64,000 nucleotides of DNA, from positions 144,652 to 208,651 of the forward strand of contig QZCP01000734.1 of NCBI GenBank assembly GCA_003956705.1, in the 5' to 3' direction. Shown in pieces: positions 60,885 through 64,000 of this stretch. The notes below the pieces were generated by a model. The model saw nothing but the letters and a program-made list of their open reading frames with translations, was not told where the DNA came from and ran no database searches. Source of the DNA: Brevipalpus yothersi. Lineage: Eukaryota; Arthropoda; Arachnida; Trombidiformes; Tenuipalpidae. The position numbers and the translations under genes are program-made. Within the stretch, counting starts at the first letter, position 1; each line of letters opens with the position of its first letter.

Positions 60885-61825
60885 TTTTGTACTTTTTTTG
60901 ATTAGAAAATAAAAAAATTTATCAATTTCTTTCATCCCAACCCAAGCTTTGCAGTTTCATTGTGATAAAGATTCATGTTCTGGGAACCAGCTGAAAATGG
61001 TGATTTCTTGTGGTCATAATTGATTATTTCGATAGGAATATTAACTAATTTCCAATGCCTCGATGATATGTGATGAATAATCTTTCAATCATGAAAAACA
61101 ATTCCAATATAGACTGAACAACTTGATGAAGGAACAGTGAGTGAACCGTAGTAGTATTCGTTGATTAAATATTTGACAAATTCAAAGTAGTATTCGAAAA
61201 CTTTTTGGGACTTTATTCAAGATCATTGATCTGTTCTCAACTTCATGTCTTTTAAAAGTGAAATTCCATCGCTGTCATTACAGTTCTGGGAAGAGAAATA
61301 TACTACAATATGCATCAAAACTGGTGCAACATCTAACTGGATCAAAAGATGGGCATCACTTGCGATATTCAAATCATGCTCGCGATCAATTCGTAAATTT
61401 GAATGGTATTGAATACATTCACCGAAAAATATGATGGTTGGATACATTTGATTCGATGGATCATCATCACCTGAAAAGCGGTTTCGGGATGTATTTCGGG
61501 TATGCATAGGATGACCTTAAATTGACATCATCCTTATTTCATTCAAATGAGTCGAGTATCTCGAGCGATAAAAGAAATGAAAGTGTATGCATATCATCCA
61601 AAAGAACTTTCTTGCTTTTTATTGTTCAATGGTGATGACAATGGAAAACTTTCTCAACTATTCACACTTTCTCACTTGATGCTACACTTGGTCCAGTGTT
61701 CAACTTTCTCATTAAGTTCGATACAAATTCATTTTGATTTCAGATCATCTTCAAACTTCGACCAGTTAACAACTCAAATCTCGATCTGAATCTCATCAAG
61801 TACTTGTCCATCGAAGATTATCATC
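60885..61825. other. Intergenic, with one unsupported minus-strand frame
   Basis: Besides the SUPV3L1 poly(A) signal, a 94-aa minus-strand frame (61223-61507, beginning MHTRNTSRNRFSGDDDPSNQ) has ordinary codon variety but no recognised motif. It could be an exon of an unrecognised gene or chance. Confidence 0.35.
60908..60913 (+). terminator. Candidate poly(A) signal for SUPV3L1
   Basis: AATAAA 24 nt after the SUPV3L1 stop codon. Confidence 0.55.
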
Positions 61826-62386
61826 ATGTCAGTTCTCATTCAGTCACCATGTAAGTGATAAAATTGGTTCGTCTTAATGTGATAAAAGTTCTGATGAATT
61901 TTTCGAATAAATTTTCTAGGTCTTTTCTTACTTTCGATGTTATCAACAACCATGGCTCAGTATTTTATGATGGATCGTGATGGATCAGTGAAAGCTGCCG
62001 CAGCCAATTTAACCAACGCTTTCAACACTCCATACGCCTACTATGATCTTGAACGTGATCCTCGAAGATGGTTCACGGGTGCTTATGGATCCTCACTCTT
62101 TCCCATTAATGGAGGTGTTGAAGCCATCGGACTGGGATTGATGATTGCTGTTGGATTAGGATTCATAATCATACCACTTCTGATGATCTTATATTCAAAC
62201 ATGAGCGGCCATGGTGGCATTGGATCAGGATTTAATATTTTCAACAAACCTATCCCTTCATATCCTGGTCGAAAGAAGCGTGATATCAATCAGAGCTTAT
62301 TCCCAAAAATTCATCCTCAACTTCAAGAGAAACTATCAAAAGTTTTCCAACAATTCATAAGTGCGGCAAGTAAATTTGATTTGTAG
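61826..62386 (+). CDS. Small secreted or membrane protein with furin-like site
   Basis: Exons: 61826-61850 and 61920-62386; 163 aa. The 25-nt first exon completes a good signal peptide across the junction (SVLIQSPCLFLLSMLSTTMA). After an N-terminal segment with an N-glycosylation site (NLT) and a conserved-looking YYDLERDPRRWFTGAYG, there is one strongly hydrophobic segment (GLGLMIAVGLGFIIIPLLMI) followed by Gly-rich sequence. A dibasic cleavage site then appears (GRKKRDINQS), leaving an amphipathic C-terminal peptide. I do not recognise the family. The layout (signal, membrane helix, RKKR-D) suggests a processed type I-like membrane protein or precursor; inferred only. Confidence 0.7.
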
Positions 62387-62415
62387 AAGGTTGAAATACA
62401 ATGTAAAATATGAAT

Positions 62416-62421
62416 TTTATT
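62416..62421 (-). terminator. Candidate poly(A) signal of the mTOR-like gene
   Basis: TTTATT on the plus strand (AATAAA on the minus), about 30 nt after the stop codon at 62451. It supports real transcription termination here. Confidence 0.5.
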
Positions 62422-62450
62422 GTATGAAAAATATAAACAAATGGGATGGT

Positions 62451-64000
62451 TCAATAAATAGTCAATAGTTTTTTGTCTCCGATCTCAACAGAACAGCTAG
62501 TCGCCTTGAGTATGAGCTTTTGAGCATCTTCTGGTGATATGTTGTATTTTCGAAGAGAAGCTCCACTGATTATTATGTCATTATTGTAGAATCTCTTTTC
62601 GTTGATGATAACTTTGGCTCGTGAGGGCTTGCAATCAGATAATGGAATATCAGTAGAACAATGCTGCTCATATTTTGTAACAAGAGAGTATTTTTCACTG
62701 GATTGAACCAAGAGTGAAGGTGAATTACGTTTAAGATAGTTCCAGCCGACATCAGAGGACAGTTCCACGTAGTAATGATCATGTAGAAAGCGTCTTCTCA
62801 CCCTATACGTGCCTCGTTTTAACTTAAGTTCATCTCTTTTATTGAGAAGATCGAGATTCAATGGAATAATAGAAACTACAGGATTAAAATATCCAAGATT
62901 CAGGTCACCAGTAGGTACCAACCCAAGAACTTCGCGCATGTAAGAGGCTTTTGCTCGACCGCCAATGCATTTGAATCGAGAGATCTTTGTGAGATGACAA
63001 GAAGAAGTATTGTTATTAGGGATTGGTCTCTGCATGAGAACGTAGAATAGCATTTTTAGGAGGCCATCCTGGATTTCTTTCTTAAGCTCTGGCATTTCAT
63101 TTGATAGATCATGGAGTGCACTGACAAGTGCTGGACTGAGACCGCTAGCGATCATGGGATCGAGTAGATCACGAATGTCCTCTTTTGAAAGAAGTCCATC
63201 AGCTTGAGCAAGTAAACTGATGCATGTGAAAACAGATGATTCTACTGTAGGTCCTTTCTTTTTGGTGGAAGAATCGCGTGATGAAGGTAGAGAAGATCGG
63301 ATAACTTCGAGAATTTTGGGCAGATATGGCTTTATTTCATTACCAACGGCAGTTGATAATAGACCCAATGTAAGGAATGCTTGTGAGCGTTCACGATTAC
63401 TATGTAAGCACTTGAGCACATAGGTCATAGTTTCCGGAAGATGATTTCGAGCAAATGTTCGTGGTTGAAAGGCAGCTAATCGTGGAAGTAATAATAATAG
63501 TACATGCTGTACAAGTGGATTGCGTGTTGCTTTTTGCTTCAAGACAACTTGGCAAATATTGTCAAACTTTTCAGTCACCAATGCCTTGCATGTAGGACTC
63601 TCGTGGAGCGCCAATTTACGATAATGTGGCACCAAACCGGGTGTAACACCGATGGTTTTATGATATTGAACTATTTGGGACAATCCTTTTAAACCGTGTC
63701 CTGGTGAGTATAGATGTTGAGTTGCGTGAGCAGAAAGACTTTGAAGTGAACGAGTGATGATAGAGCCCTCCTCTTTGGTTGAATGATCATGAGAATGATA
63801 TCGCTCAAGAGGATTGAATGATTCGCTGAATGCCCGAGGCTTAAAACTCATCTCTTCCACATCTTGTCGCATTTTTTCTCTCTCAACATTACTACACCGT
63901 AACAGTTCATTCAATATCATTATGGATCCATGAATGATGTCATCACGTGTTACTTTGTCTTTGGACATTTGTAGCTGGAAGGCTTCATCAAAACCTCTAA
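62451..64000 (-). CDS. mTOR N-terminal HEAT segment fused to an unrecognised C-terminal region, 5' partial
   Basis: The frame is open to the window edge and uninterrupted to the stop (at least 515 codons); upstream of the internal Met it reads RGFDEAFQLQ, matching mTOR. Clear mTOR HEAT similarity runs to about 63020: DDIIHGSIMILNELLRCSN, VTEKFDNICQVVLKQKATRN, LLLLPRLAAFQPRTFARNHL, FLTLGLLSTAVGNEIKPYLP, SSVFTCISLLAQADG, GLSPALVSALHDLSNEMP and KKEIQDGLLKMLFYVLMQ. The remaining roughly 190 residues (from NNNTSSCHLTKISRF to KKLLTIY) do not look like mTOR; they include a Cys-poor basic/beta-rich stretch (YRVRRRFLHDHYYVELSSD). No kinase, FAT or FRB exon exists to the left. It could be a truncated mTOR paralogue, a gene fusion, or mTOR running into an adjacent gene by an unseen splice. 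Confidence 0.75.
   Translation of the reverse strand, partial: RGFDEAFQLQMSKDKVTRDDIIHGSIMILNELLRCSNVEREKMRQDVEEMSFKPRAFSESFNPLERYHSHDHSTKEEGSIITRSLQSLSAHATQHLYSPGHGLKGLSQIVQYHKTIGVTPGLVPHYRKLALHESPTCKALVTEKFDNICQVVLKQKATRNPLVQHVLLLLLPRLAAFQPRTFARNHLPETMTYVLKCLHSNRERSQAFLTLGLLSTAVGNEIKPYLPKILEVIRSSLPSSRDSSTKKKGPTVESSVFTCISLLAQADGLLSKEDIRDLLDPMIASGLSPALVSALHDLSNEMPELKKEIQDGLLKMLFYVLMQRPIPNNNTSSCHLTKISRFKCIGGRAKASYMREVLGLVPTGDLNLGYFNPVVSIIPLNLDLLNKRDELKLKRGTYRVRRRFLHDHYYVELSSDVGWNYLKRNSPSLLVQSSEKYSLVTKYEQHCSTDIPLSDCKPSRAKVIINEKRFYNNDIIISGASLRKYNISPEDAQKLILKATSCSVEIGDKKLLTIY
62453..62458 (+). terminator. Candidate poly(A) signal of the small membrane protein
   Basis: AATAAA 66 nt after the stop codon at 62386. 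It overlaps the last codons of the opposite gene, so the two transcripts probably overlap tail to tail. Confidence 0.5.

Noticed and set aside
61223..61507. 94-aa minus-strand frame with balanced composition
   Set aside because: No recognised motif, no clear splice partners. Not called as a gene, but it is the best of the unsupported frames.
1..64000. CRISPR arrays, bacterial operons, rRNA and tRNA genes
   Set aside because: Repeats present are microsatellites or coding repeats; genes are spliced and singly promoted. No cloverleaf or rRNA-like sequence was recognised, although short tRNAs could be missed without a covariance search.

Overview
This is a compact, AT-rich eukaryotic (animal) window. 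Coding exons are separated by short GT-AG introns, mostly about 50-400 nt and often 50-90 nt. Intergenic DNA is rich in GA/CT and TGATGA microsatellites. The gene set (NUP155, WDR82, BLM, COQ5, SUPV3L1, PABPN1, an M13 neprilysin, an mTOR HEAT segment, a collagen-like exon) is metazoan. The small introns and simple-repeat style suggest an arthropod, perhaps a mite, but the species is an inference and was not tested. I rebuilt the spliced genes by hand from reading frame, donor/acceptor dinucleotides and codon phase; every exon chain reported stays in frame, but none is confirmed by RNA.

Left third (1-25.1 kb): an extracellular low-complexity protein cluster. A Pro/Asp/Glu-rich protein runs off the left edge (+ strand), followed by a Gly-Tyr-rich small secreted protein (- strand). 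Then come nine tandem, same-strand (-) genes at about 2-3 kb spacing. All nine encode a signal peptide, a helical N-terminal module with one conserved Cys (pattern hydrophobic-x-[RKN]-[DEN]-[DS]-L-x3-C), a hypervariable low-complexity centre, and a C-terminal module (C-x2-L-x-[FY]-P followed, in eight of nine, by a Q-[RK] helix). The centres range from acidic Ser/Thr/Pro repeats to Gly/Asn/Pro-rich sequence. One is a perfect 49-triplet collagen-like Gly-X-Y domain with a Lys block and a Glu block. Exon layout and intron phase are conserved across the array. I do not recognise this family. It is the most likely undescribed system in the window: terminal folded caps around an exchangeable middle, an architecture shared in outline with silk-like and structural secreted proteins.

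Middle (25.4-45 kb): a complete 17-exon neprilysin-like metallopeptidase (-), then about 3.4 kb of microsatellite-rich spacer, an intronless DXO/Rai1 enzyme (+), PABPN1 (-), an SLC35D-type nucleotide-sugar transporter (+) and WDR82 (+).

Right (45-64 kb): NUP155 (-) and COQ5 (+) diverge from one spacer. Next is a helicase-less paralogue of the BLM C-terminus (RQC + HRDC), lying beside the full BLM helicase (-). BLM diverges head-to-head from SUPV3L1, a mitochondrial helicase. A small secreted or membrane protein with a furin-like site follows. At the right edge an open frame (-) combines an mTOR N-terminal HEAT segment with about 190 residues unrelated to mTOR as I know it.

No rRNA, tRNA, CRISPR array or intact transposon was seen. 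One decayed DDE transposase fragment lies at about 22.85-23.2 kb.
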